A stretch of DNA of 64,000 nt from Aurantibacter_A sp039941195 (GTDB lineage Bacteria > Bacteroidota > Bacteroidia > Flavobacteriales > Flavobacteriaceae): the NCBI RefSeq assembly GCF_039941195.1, contig NZ_JBDVFA010000025.1, forward strand, positions 1 through 64,000, read 5' to 3'. The translations under genes and the position numbers were made by a program. Under the pieces are notes generated by a model. It had not been told where the DNA came from, did no database searches, and saw only the letters and a list, made by a program, of their open reading frames with translations. Shown here piece after piece: positions 45,710-53,725 of this stretch (within the stretch, counting starts at the first letter, position 1; each line of letters opens with the position of its first letter).

Positions 45710-46384
45710 ATGGCACAATATTCAAGAATTGAAGTTGCAAGGGTGATGAAGGAAACTGGTATGGTACCTTTGTTTTATCATCCAGATATTGAACTTGGAA
45801 AAAAAGTACTCAAAGCATGTTATGATGGTGGAGCGCGTTTATTAGAATTTACGGCGAGAGGAGATTTTGCTTTTGAAGTATTTCGAGAATTAAATAAGTA
45901 TGCCATAAAAGATTTACCGGGAATGATAATGGGCGTAGGTTCGATTACAGATGCCGGTGCCGCTTCATTTTTTATGCAAATGGGTGCGAACTTTATTGTT
46001 ACTCCTTCTTTAAGGGAAGATATCGCTAGGGTTTGCAATCGCAGAAAAGTATTATGGTCGCCAGGTTGTGGATCTTTAACCGAAATCAATAATGCAGAAG
46101 AATTAGGTTGTGAAATTGTAAAGTTATTTCCAGGTTCAACATATGGGCCAGGTTTTGTGAAAGCAATTAAAGGTCCTCAACCATGGACAAGCGTTATGCC
46201 GACAGGTGGCGTTTCTACAGAAGAATCAAATTTAAAAGGTTGGTTTGATGCGGGAGTTACTTGTGTTGGTATGGGGTCGCAATTAATAAGTAAAGATGTA
46301 CTTGCTTCTGGCGATTTTAAGAAACTGGAAGAAACAGTTAAGAATACACTTTCATTAATCAAAAGTCTTCAAAATATAAAATAG
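45710..46384 (+). CDS. KDPG/KHG aldolase
   Basis: This 224-residue class I aldolase splits 2-keto-3-deoxy-6-phosphogluconate into pyruvate and glyceraldehyde 3-phosphate. The active-site pattern is present: E46 and R50 (LLEFTARGDF) and the Schiff-base lysine K138 (VKLFPGS). Its stop codon shares one base with the GTG start of the DctP gene (TAGTG), so translation is probably coupled to the transporter. Confidence 0.92.
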   Translation: MAQYSRIEVARVMKETGMVPLFYHPDIELGKKVLKACYDGGARLLEFTARGDFAFEVFRELNKYAIKDLPGMIMGVGSITDAGAASFFMQMGANFIVTPSLREDIARVCNRRKVLWSPGCGSLTEINNAEELGCEIVKLFPGSTYGPGFVKAIKGPQPWTSVMPTGGVSTEESNLKGWFDAGVTCVGMGSQLISKDVLASGDFKKLEETVKNTLSLIKSLQNIK

Positions 46385-47388
46385 TGATTAAGCAATTAAA
46401 ACAATATAATTTTAAAAGGCTTTGGTTTATTTTGGTTGTAGTAATCATAACAACAACCATACAATCTTGCGCGACCACGGGTAATAAGAAGGTTCTCTAT
46501 TTCGCTCACTCTTTACCAACGTCACATCCAGTACATAAGGGAATTATGGCGATGCAAGAATCATTGAATGAAAAATCTGGTGGAAAGTTACAGATAAAGA
46601 TATTCCCCGATGGGCAGTTGGGTTCAGAACGTGAAGCTTTAGAGCTTTTACAAATAGGAAGTATAGCAATGACTAAGGTAAGTGCCTCTGCATTGTCCAA
46701 TTTTGCACCAGAATATCAGATAACAGTAATTCCATATTTGTTTCGAGATAGTGAACATTTGTTTCGCAATTTAGAAGGAGAAGTTGGTAAGCAATTGTTA
46801 GAAGGTGGAACCGAATATTTATTACGTGGCATATGTTTTTATGATGCCGGTGCACGTAGTTTTTACACCAAGGATAGACCTGTAAATTCACCAGCTGATT
46901 TAGATGGATTAAAAGTAAGAGTTCAAAATGATCAAATGTCTGTGAGTATGGCGAATTCTTTAGGTGCTTCGGCCACGCCAATGGCTTTTGGTGAATTGTA
47001 TACTGCCTTGCAACAAAATGTAGTTGATGGTGCAGAGAATAATATTCCATCTTTTGTAAGCTCAAATCACTTTGAAGTATGCAAGTATTACATATTTGAT
47101 GAACATACGATGGTGCCTGATGTTGTAATAATTGGCACCAAGTTTTGGGATTTACTATCAGATCAAGAAAAAGAATGGTTAGAAGCTGCGGCAAAGGAAA
47201 GTGTTGCGAAACAGAAACAATACTGGGCAGAAACTGTAGAAGAAAACATGAAAATGTTGAAAGAAGCAGGAGTGGAGTTTATCTATCCTGATAAAGCTCC
47301 CTTTGTAGAAAAATCAAAACCAGTAATGGAACGTTTGATGGAGGATCCAAAATTAAAAACAATCATAGATAAAATAAATTCCAACTAA
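46384..47388 (+). CDS. TRAP transporter substrate-binding lipoprotein (DctP family)
   Basis: This 334-residue solute receptor is anchored as a lipoprotein (TIQSC, Cys29), which is less common than the soluble form. The DctP fold is recognisable from FPDGQLGSEREALELLQIG, DAGARSFYTKDRPV and GELYTALQQNVVDGAENN. The start is GTG, overlapping the aldolase stop; no closer ATG fits before the signal sequence. It probably binds a uronate such as glucuronate, consistent with the operon. Its stop overlaps the DctQ start (TAATG). Confidence 0.93.
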   Translation: MIKQLKQYNFKRLWFILVVVIITTTIQSCATTGNKKVLYFAHSLPTSHPVHKGIMAMQESLNEKSGGKLQIKIFPDGQLGSEREALELLQIGSIAMTKVSASALSNFAPEYQITVIPYLFRDSEHLFRNLEGEVGKQLLEGGTEYLLRGICFYDAGARSFYTKDRPVNSPADLDGLKVRVQNDQMSVSMANSLGASATPMAFGELYTALQQNVVDGAENNIPSFVSSNHFEVCKYYIFDEHTMVPDVVIIGTKFWDLLSDQEKEWLEAAAKESVAKQKQYWAETVEENMKMLKEAGVEFIYPDKAPFVEKSKPVMERLMEDPKLKTIIDKINSN

Positions 47389-47858
47389 TGGAGAAGGCCT
47401 ATCAGTTGTTAAACAAAATAATAGAAAACTTATTGGTGGTCATCTTTGGGCTATTGGTAATAGATGTAGTGTGGCAAGTAGTGTCTCGTTATGTCGTTGG
47501 ACAGTCGAGTTCATTTACTGAAGAATTTGCTCGTTTTTCACTAATCTGGTTAACAGTATTAGGAGCAGCTTATATCAATGGACAAAGAGAAGGTCACTTA
47601 TCGATGGATTTTCTATTGTCCAAACTCACTGAAGAGAAGCGGAATAAAAGAAAGAAAATAATTCAAATTTTAATGGCTGTATTCGCTTTTATTATCATGA
47701 TAGTAGGCGGAGGTAATTTGGTGTACACTACTTTAACCTTAGGTCAGGTATCATCAGCATTACAAGTGCCTTTGGGAATTGTTTATGCTATAGTACCGAT
47801 TTCTGGGATGATGATTCTATTTTTTTCAATTTATAATATCAAGAAACTAAACTTTTAA
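47388..47858 (+). CDS. TRAP transporter small membrane subunit (DctQ family)
   Basis: This 156-residue inner-membrane protein has four predicted helices. The DctQ pattern WQVVSRYVVGQSSSFTEEFARFSLIWLTVLG is visible in parts (for example RYVVG and EEFARFSLIW), as are the GAAYINGQREGH loop and a conserved GxxxLVYT helix. It overlaps the receptor gene by one base and precedes the large subunit by two, so the three are translated together. Confidence 0.92.
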   Translation: MEKAYQLLNKIIENLLVVIFGLLVIDVVWQVVSRYVVGQSSSFTEEFARFSLIWLTVLGAAYINGQREGHLSMDFLLSKLTEEKRNKRKKIIQILMAVFAFIIMIVGGGNLVYTTLTLGQVSSALQVPLGIVYAIVPISGMMILFFSIYNIKKLNF

Positions 47859-47860
47859 AT

Positions 47861-49171
47861 ATGAGCATTGAGACTATTAGCATACTTGTTCTTTTTCTAA
47901 GTTTTATTGGTTTGTTAGCCTACGGAGTACCCGTAGCGTACGCCATTGGAATATCAACAACCCTAACATTAGTATTGAACATCGCATTTTTACCAGCGAC
48001 AACTACAGCTGCACAACGGATGACCACAGGCATTGATAATTTTGCACTACTGGCGATTCCATTTTTTATATTGGCAGGAGAACTGATGAATACGGGGGGG
48101 ATTGCAAAGCGACTCATCGATTTTGCCAAGTCTTTAATTGGTAGTTTACCTGGCGGATTAGCTTTTGTTAATATTATCGCAGCGATGCTTTTTGGAGCAA
48201 TATCTGGATCAGCAGTAGCAGCTGCATCGGCTATTGGAAGTACACTTACCGAAAAGATGGAAAGTGAAGGTTATCCAAGAGAGTTTAGTGCTGCCGTGAA
48301 CATAAGCTCTTCAACTACAGGATTGTTAATTCCTCCGAGTAATGTCCTTATAATTTTTGCCTTAGCTAGTGGGGGTACAGCCTCCGTAGCAGCACTTTTT
48401 ATTGCAGGTTATTTACCGGGACTACTGGTAGGTTTAGCGCTTATGATAATGGTATATATCTATGCTATAAAAAAGGGGTTGCCTAGAGCGAAAAGAGTAA
48501 GTTTTAAACAATTGTTTTTAGATTTTAGAAGAGCAATTTTGAGTTTAACACTATTGGTAATAGTAGTTGGAGGGATAGTAATAGGTGTTTTTACAGCCAC
48601 AGAGGCAGCAGCAATAGCAGTAGTTTATGCGATGCTATTAGGTTTTATCAATAAAGAATTAAAGTTTAGTGATTTTAAACCATTGTTATTACGCAGTGCG
48701 CGAACAACAGCAATTGTGATGTTTTTAATTGCGACCTCAATGGCAATGTCTTGGTTGTTTTCTTTTGAAGGCATTCCGCAAATGTTGACTTCTGCCTTGT
48801 TAGATAATGTGAGCAACCCAATAGTTATATTTTTAATGATAAATATAATATTGTTGTTGGTAGGAACCTTTATGGATATGACCCCAGCAGTATTAATTTT
48901 CACTCCTATCTTTTTACCAGTAGCGATGGCTTTGGGAATGCACCCAGTTCAATTTGGTATGATAATAGTATTGAATTTATGTATTGGTGTTTGTACACCC
49001 CCGGTAGGAACCTTGCTCTTTGTGGGTAGTGGTGTGGCGAAAGTACCCGTCACCAAAGTTATTAAACCTTTATTGCCTTTATTAGGAGTTATGGTGTTAG
49101 TACTAATGATCATTACATACTTCCCAGAAGTATCGCTTTGGCTTCCGAGAGCATTTGGACTAATTGATTAA
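47861..49171 (+). CDS. TRAP transporter large membrane subunit (DctM family)
   Basis: This 436-residue inner-membrane symporter of about twelve helices uses a sodium gradient to import the ligand delivered by DctP. Family motifs are FFILAGELMNTGGIAKRL, GAISGSAVAAASAIGS and IPPSNVLIIFALASGG. It is the last gene of the operon. A spacer of 130 bases separates it from the convergent aldehyde dehydrogenase gene. Confidence 0.95.
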   Translation: MSIETISILVLFLSFIGLLAYGVPVAYAIGISTTLTLVLNIAFLPATTTAAQRMTTGIDNFALLAIPFFILAGELMNTGGIAKRLIDFAKSLIGSLPGGLAFVNIIAAMLFGAISGSAVAAASAIGSTLTEKMESEGYPREFSAAVNISSSTTGLLIPPSNVLIIFALASGGTASVAALFIAGYLPGLLVGLALMIMVYIYAIKKGLPRAKRVSFKQLFLDFRRAILSLTLLVIVVGGIVIGVFTATEAAAIAVVYAMLLGFINKELKFSDFKPLLLRSARTTAIVMFLIATSMAMSWLFSFEGIPQMLTSALLDNVSNPIVIFLMINIILLLVGTFMDMTPAVLIFTPIFLPVAMALGMHPVQFGMIIVLNLCIGVCTPPVGTLLFVGSGVAKVPVTKVIKPLLPLLGVMVLVLMIITYFPEVSLWLPRAFGLID

Positions 49172-49301
49172 TTTTTCTTCTCGATTCAACCGCTAAAGAA
49201 GCGACCACTCGAAGTATCTTTGATTCACTTTTTTAGTTAGATCGAGTGATTTTACTTTGCGTGTAGCGAAGAAATAAAATTTTAAGTAGATTACTTTCTC
49301 G

Positions 49302-50666
49302 CTAAAACAGATGTTTAATTTTCTTAACTATGTTCATAGGTAGGTTGTAAGGAGGGTACCGTAAAGGTGCATCAAACCAATTTGCTTTTTTAATAATCGC
49401 TTTATGATGAGAAAATAAATCAAAAGACATTCGACCATGATAAGCACCAATTCCACTAGCCCCAACTCCACCAAAAGGCAGTTTTTTATTAGTAATTTGT
49501 ATTACAGTATCGTTTATTGCACCACCACCAAAACTATATGTTTTCAATATTTTCTCTTGAAACTTCTTCCTTTTTGAAAATACATAAGTGGCCAATGGCT
49601 TGCCATAAATCATAATATGTTTAGCAATATCAGCCTCTGTTTCATACGCGATTATTGGAAGAATAGGACCAAAAATTTCACCATGCATTAATTTACTATC
49701 TAGATTTGGTTCATTCACCAAAGTAGGAGCGAGGTAGTTGTCTTGATTGTTAAATTCACCACCAAATATTATTTCCTGACCTTCTAACATTTCTTTCAGA
49801 CCATTTAAATGTTTTTGATTTACAGTTCGAGCGTAATCCTGAGATTCTTCAATATTCTTACCATAACATTTTATGATATTTTGTTTTAGGGCTTCAATCA
49901 GTTTTTCTTTTACACTTTTATGCACTAAAATATAATCTGTGGCGATACAGGTTTGTCCAGCATTTAAAAACTTACCCCAAACAATGCGTTTAGCAGCTAA
50001 ATTTAGGGCCGCAGATTCATCAACAATGGTTGGGTTTTTTCCTCCCAATTCTAAAGTAACAGGAGTTAAATGCTTAGCTGCACTCTGATAAACTATTTTG
50101 CCAACACGTGTACTACCCGTAAAAAATATATAATCCCATTTTTGATCTAGTAATTTTTGAGAAACGTCAACTCCACCTTCTACTACCGTAACATGTTCAG
50201 GTTCAAAAACGGCACTTACTATTTCAGATATTACAGCAGCAGTATGTGTGGTGACTTCTGATGGCTTTAGAACAACTGTATTACCTGCTGCTACGGCGCT
50301 GATTAATGGTGCGAATGCCAGTTGAAAAGGATAGTTCCAAGGTGCAATGATAAGTATGCGACCATAGGGTTCTTTGTAAATCCAATCAGAAGATGGCCAA
50401 TTCATAAGCGTAGCCGATTTGCGTTCAGGGCTTGCCCAATAATCAATTTTTCGAATTAAGGTTTTAAGCTCAGCCAATACAAATTGTGTTTCAGCAGCTA
50501 GTGTTTCAAACTTTGGCTTTTTAAAATCTTTGTAAATAGCAGCTGCAATATCATCCTCACGAGATATAATTTCATTCTGCAATCGTTTCAATGAATTTTT
50601 ACGAAAGGCAACATCCTTGGTTTTCTGCGTATCAAAAAAATTACGTTGTTTTTGTATTATTACCAT
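49302..50666 (-). CDS. Aldehyde dehydrogenase (class 3 / fatty-aldehyde type)
   Basis: This 454-residue NAD(P)-dependent enzyme oxidises aldehydes to acids. The catalytic set is complete: N111 (PWNYPF), E206 (TLELGGK) and nucleophile C240 (NAGQTC). The length and the C-terminal hydrophobic/basic tail (LPMNIVKKIKHLF) resemble the membrane-associated class 3 group. It may be the last gene of the minus-strand block that encodes three c-type haem proteins, with a 78-base spacer, but a functional link is not certain. Confidence 0.93.
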   Translation of the reverse strand: MVIIQKQRNFFDTQKTKDVAFRKNSLKRLQNEIISREDDIAAAIYKDFKKPKFETLAAETQFVLAELKTLIRKIDYWASPERKSATLMNWPSSDWIYKEPYGRILIIAPWNYPFQLAFAPLISAVAAGNTVVLKPSEVTTHTAAVISEIVSAVFEPEHVTVVEGGVDVSQKLLDQKWDYIFFTGSTRVGKIVYQSAAKHLTPVTLELGGKNPTIVDESAALNLAAKRIVWGKFLNAGQTCIATDYILVHKSVKEKLIEALKQNIIKCYGKNIEESQDYARTVNQKHLNGLKEMLEGQEIIFGGEFNNQDNYLAPTLVNEPNLDSKLMHGEIFGPILPIIAYETEADIAKHIMIYGKPLATYVFSKRKKFQEKILKTYSFGGGAINDTVIQITNKKLPFGGVGASGIGAYHGRMSFDLFSHHKAIIKKANWFDAPLRYPPYNLPMNIVKKIKHLF

Positions 50667-50744
50667 AGAAATGCAATTGACTTAAAAGATTAATTAAAAT
50701 TAGTTAATAGTAGCAACTGAAATTAAAAACTAACAATTTTTTCC

Positions 50745-52247
50745 CTAATGTTTCACCGATAAGATGTATTCTGCAACGGCAATTTTAGCTTCATCTGATA
50801 AATAATCTTGCGGAGGCATTTCTGGATAATCATCTCTAAGGTTTTTTGGCTTTGTAATATAGTCAACTATGCCTTGTGGATTATCGTTATGTATTGCTTG
50901 TATAATTTCTGTAGGTGGCCCTATAAGTCTAGTTCCAAAAGCATGGCAACCAGCACAAACACCATAATAAGTTAGTTTACCAAGTTCTTCTTTAGAAACA
51001 GATCTTGGAGGGACGGGTTCTGGGGTCATCATAGTCGGTATATCTTTTGTGTCATTAATTTGAGAAATTCCATAATCTCCCAAACCAAAAGTTCTATAAC
51101 GGTTTTTATCTCTAATGGTACTTCCTGTACCGCCACCATACGCAAAAATATCTGGTCCTTTAGAATCTAGTTGCGTTAGCATAATGGTTTTTATTTCCCC
51201 GGTAGGGTCGTTGCCATTATAGAACATGGTATTATCAAGAATAGTTACACGGTCTGGATTTCCTTCAGAATTGGGGTCATTTGCTTTAGGGTCTCCAGTC
51301 GCTAAATCAACAATGGTGATGCCTGTATTATTATTTCCTGTGATAATATTGTTTTCCACGATAACATCATCCGCAGCCATAATTAATATACCGGTACCGG
51401 CAGGAATTCCGGCTACTGTAGATCCAGGAGCTCCGAAATTTTCGTGATTATTATTTACTACAAAATTGTTTCTAAGGATAACATCAAAAGTTGTTTTTAT
51501 GGGTAAACCCGGTGTTACAAAAGCTAATATTCCACCGGTGTTATTATGTGCGTAATTATTCTCAACCAAACAATGTCTCGAATTTTCAATTTCAATTCCG
51601 GCAACATTATCAAAAACTTCATTGTGGCGAACATCAACATTATCGCACATACCTACATAAATTGCAGCATCAGCAATAAGACTTAATACATTATGTTCAA
51701 TAAGTCCATTTTTGCCGTATTGCGGAAATATACCATAAACACCTGTATCAATTATCCAGTTGTTTCGTATTACAAAATTATTTCCGGCCTGTCCCATTAT
51801 AGCATTACCTTTATAATTGATAATTTTAAAATTCTCGATAAGAATTCCATTTCCTGAATAGAGAAAAGCATCATTAATTTCCTTTTTACCGTCTAAGGTG
51901 GGCCACTCACCATTTACAATAATTCCTTGTAAACTAATATCATCTTTATCAATAAAAACATTTTCGGAATAGTTGCCGGGGTAAACTCTTATTAAATCAC
52001 CAGGGTTCGCTTTTTTGACAGCGTCTTGAATGGAATTACCATTTTTTACCTCTATAATTACCCCGCTAAAAGTATTAGATTTCGTTACTTGTGTTGTGTC
52101 ATTTGAAATACCGGCGTTTCTATAGGTCATTCCTGATGGTATTGGAACGGTAGCTTCTGAGGGCGAGGAGAAAAATGATTTCCCTAAGAAAATTCCAATT
52201 CCTATTAAGATAATTGCACCGATAAATTTTAATACTATTGATTTCAT
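50745..52247 (-). CDS. Exported parallel beta-helix protein with C-terminal cytochrome c domain
   Basis: This 500-residue protein has an N-terminal signal anchor (about residues 5-27) and a right-handed parallel beta-helix (about 70-345) marked by repeated N-N-x-I/V turns such as NGLIEHNVLS, DNVDVRHNEVF and DDVIVENNIITGN. A mono-haem cytochrome c domain follows, with CAGCH at C431-C434-H435. A low-complexity proline linker (TPEPVPPRS) separates the two. The beta-helix part resembles NosD/carbohydrate-binding helix families; the fusion suggests a periplasmic or surface redox protein. It lies 15 bases after the di-haem peroxidase gene. Confidence 0.85.
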   Translation of the reverse strand: MKSIVLKFIGAIILIGIGIFLGKSFFSSPSEATVPIPSGMTYRNAGISNDTTQVTKSNTFSGVIIEVKNGNSIQDAVKKANPGDLIRVYPGNYSENVFIDKDDISLQGIIVNGEWPTLDGKKEINDAFLYSGNGILIENFKIINYKGNAIMGQAGNNFVIRNNWIIDTGVYGIFPQYGKNGLIEHNVLSLIADAAIYVGMCDNVDVRHNEVFDNVAGIEIENSRHCLVENNYAHNNTGGILAFVTPGLPIKTTFDVILRNNFVVNNNHENFGAPGSTVAGIPAGTGILIMAADDVIVENNIITGNNNTGITIVDLATGDPKANDPNSEGNPDRVTILDNTMFYNGNDPTGEIKTIMLTQLDSKGPDIFAYGGGTGSTIRDKNRYRTFGLGDYGISQINDTKDIPTMMTPEPVPPRSVSKEELGKLTYYGVCAGCHAFGTRLIGPPTEIIQAIHNDNPQGIVDYITKPKNLRDDYPEMPPQDYLSDEAKIAVAEYILSVKH

Positions 52248-52262
52248 TTTTTATAATGTTGA

Positions 52263-53453
52263 TTAAACAGAAGGTTGAAGTCCTGATGGTAATTCATCAG
52301 GAATTTTTGGAGTAAAAGTTTCGTCTGTAAGTGTTTTTAGAAAGTCCACAAGCCGATCTAATTCATACGCACTTAAATTAGGTTCCCAAATATGCCAATG
52401 TATTATTAGATTTTCGTTTTCTGGCACTGCATGTCCGCGACCTTGCGTATAAAATTCGACAGTTTCTCGTAGTGTAGCGAAATTACCTGAATGCATATAG
52501 GGGGCAGTTTTTTCTATATTCCGTAAGCTGGGAACTTTAAATGCTCCTCTTAATGTGCTATCGTTAAAGGGAATTTGTGCGCCTGGGTCCAGTGCTAAGT
52601 CTTCAGGTTCTGGTGACCCAATTACCGCAAATTGTTGGTTAGTAAAAAGCGGTGGAGTATGGCATTCTGCACATCTTGCAACAAATGATCGAAAGACATT
52701 CATACCTTCTATTTCATTGTCGTTTAATGCCTCATGATAGCCATGTGCATAGCGGTCATATTTACTATTTAAAGAAATTAATGAAGATTGAAAAGCTGCA
52801 ATCGACTTATATATTTCATTAAGTGCTATTACTGAATTTACACCGCGATTAGGAAAAGCTTCTGCAAACATTTGCTGATATGCTTCTATCATATTTAAGT
52901 TTTGTAAAAGATTTTCAGGCGTATTATTCATTTCTATTTTAGAGAACAATGGCTCTTGCATTTGTTGTTCCAAACTTGCTGCCCGTCCATCCCAAAATAA
53001 TTTTCTTAAATAGGCTACATTCCAAAGGGAAGGTGCTGCGCGCTTTAATTTTTGGTTGTTATTTCCTGTACTTGTTTTTTGCCCATCACTAAAACCTTTT
53101 TTAGGATTATGACAAGTGGCACAGGACATGGTTCCGTCACCAGATAAAATAGGGTCAAAAAACAGGTATCTACCCAAGTCAATTTGTTGTGGGGAAAATC
53201 CATCTCTAATTTCTGGTAAACCTGTTTGTAATCCACCAACACCTTTATTGTTCGGCGAATTATACTGCATATATAAATTTTGAGCTATGCACTCATTTTT
53301 TGCATTTTTTTTAAAACCAGGCGGACAGTTAGAATTTAGTTTTGGTAATGGCTCATATGTTTCTGTTTTATTATTCGACACAAATATCACCATCAGAAAT
53401 ACTACGAGGAGTCCCGAAATACTAGATTTTAATATGAGGTTTTTTTTACGCAT
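52263..53453 (-). CDS. Di-haem cytochrome c peroxidase / MauG-family protein
   Basis: This 396-residue exported protein has an N-terminal membrane segment (about 9-25) and two haem-binding motifs, CATCH (C111, C114, H115) and CAECH (C261, C264, H265), as in bacterial cytochrome c peroxidases and MauG. The typical KVPSLRNIEKTAPYMHSG segment supplies the distal ligand region. A short cysteine pair N-terminal to the first domain (SNCPPGF, NECIA) is an unusual addition. It may reduce peroxide or modify a neighbour protein in the periplasm. Confidence 0.93.
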   Translation of the reverse strand: MRKKNLILKSSISGLLVVFLMVIFVSNNKTETYEPLPKLNSNCPPGFKKNAKNECIAQNLYMQYNSPNNKGVGGLQTGLPEIRDGFSPQQIDLGRYLFFDPILSGDGTMSCATCHNPKKGFSDGQKTSTGNNNQKLKRAAPSLWNVAYLRKLFWDGRAASLEQQMQEPLFSKIEMNNTPENLLQNLNMIEAYQQMFAEAFPNRGVNSVIALNEIYKSIAAFQSSLISLNSKYDRYAHGYHEALNDNEIEGMNVFRSFVARCAECHTPPLFTNQQFAVIGSPEPEDLALDPGAQIPFNDSTLRGAFKVPSLRNIEKTAPYMHSGNFATLRETVEFYTQGRGHAVPENENLIIHWHIWEPNLSAYELDRLVDFLKTLTDETFTPKIPDELPSGLQPSV

Positions 53454-53725
53454 TAATAATTATGCTTATTTCTTTAGGGTAAAAACGGACTTATTTTATT
53501 CTATAAGTTACCATTAAAATTTAATTAAAAATAAATAGTAGTCCAAAAACAAATGTGGTAAATAGGAGTGGAGTACAACCAAATGTTATACAACTAAATG
53601 CAATACTTTCATGTGAAAGTTCGGATACTATGGGTCACATACATGGGAAAAGTTAGAAAAGGGACTATGATTTAATTTAACTGAAAGAAGAAACAAAAAT
53701 TAGTCCAGAGAATTGCTTGATAATT

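Noticed and set aside
46673..47194. 173-residue open frame on the minus strand opposite the DctP gene
   Set aside because: It is antisense to a clear TRAP receptor gene, has low-complexity Leu/His/Gln composition and no recognisable domain.
49191..49268. Possible hairpin between dctM and the aldehyde dehydrogenase gene (CGCTA/TAGCG and CACTCGA/TCGAGTG arms)
   Set aside because: The arms are short and far apart, with no adjacent T-run. It does not qualify as a terminator, so none was called there.
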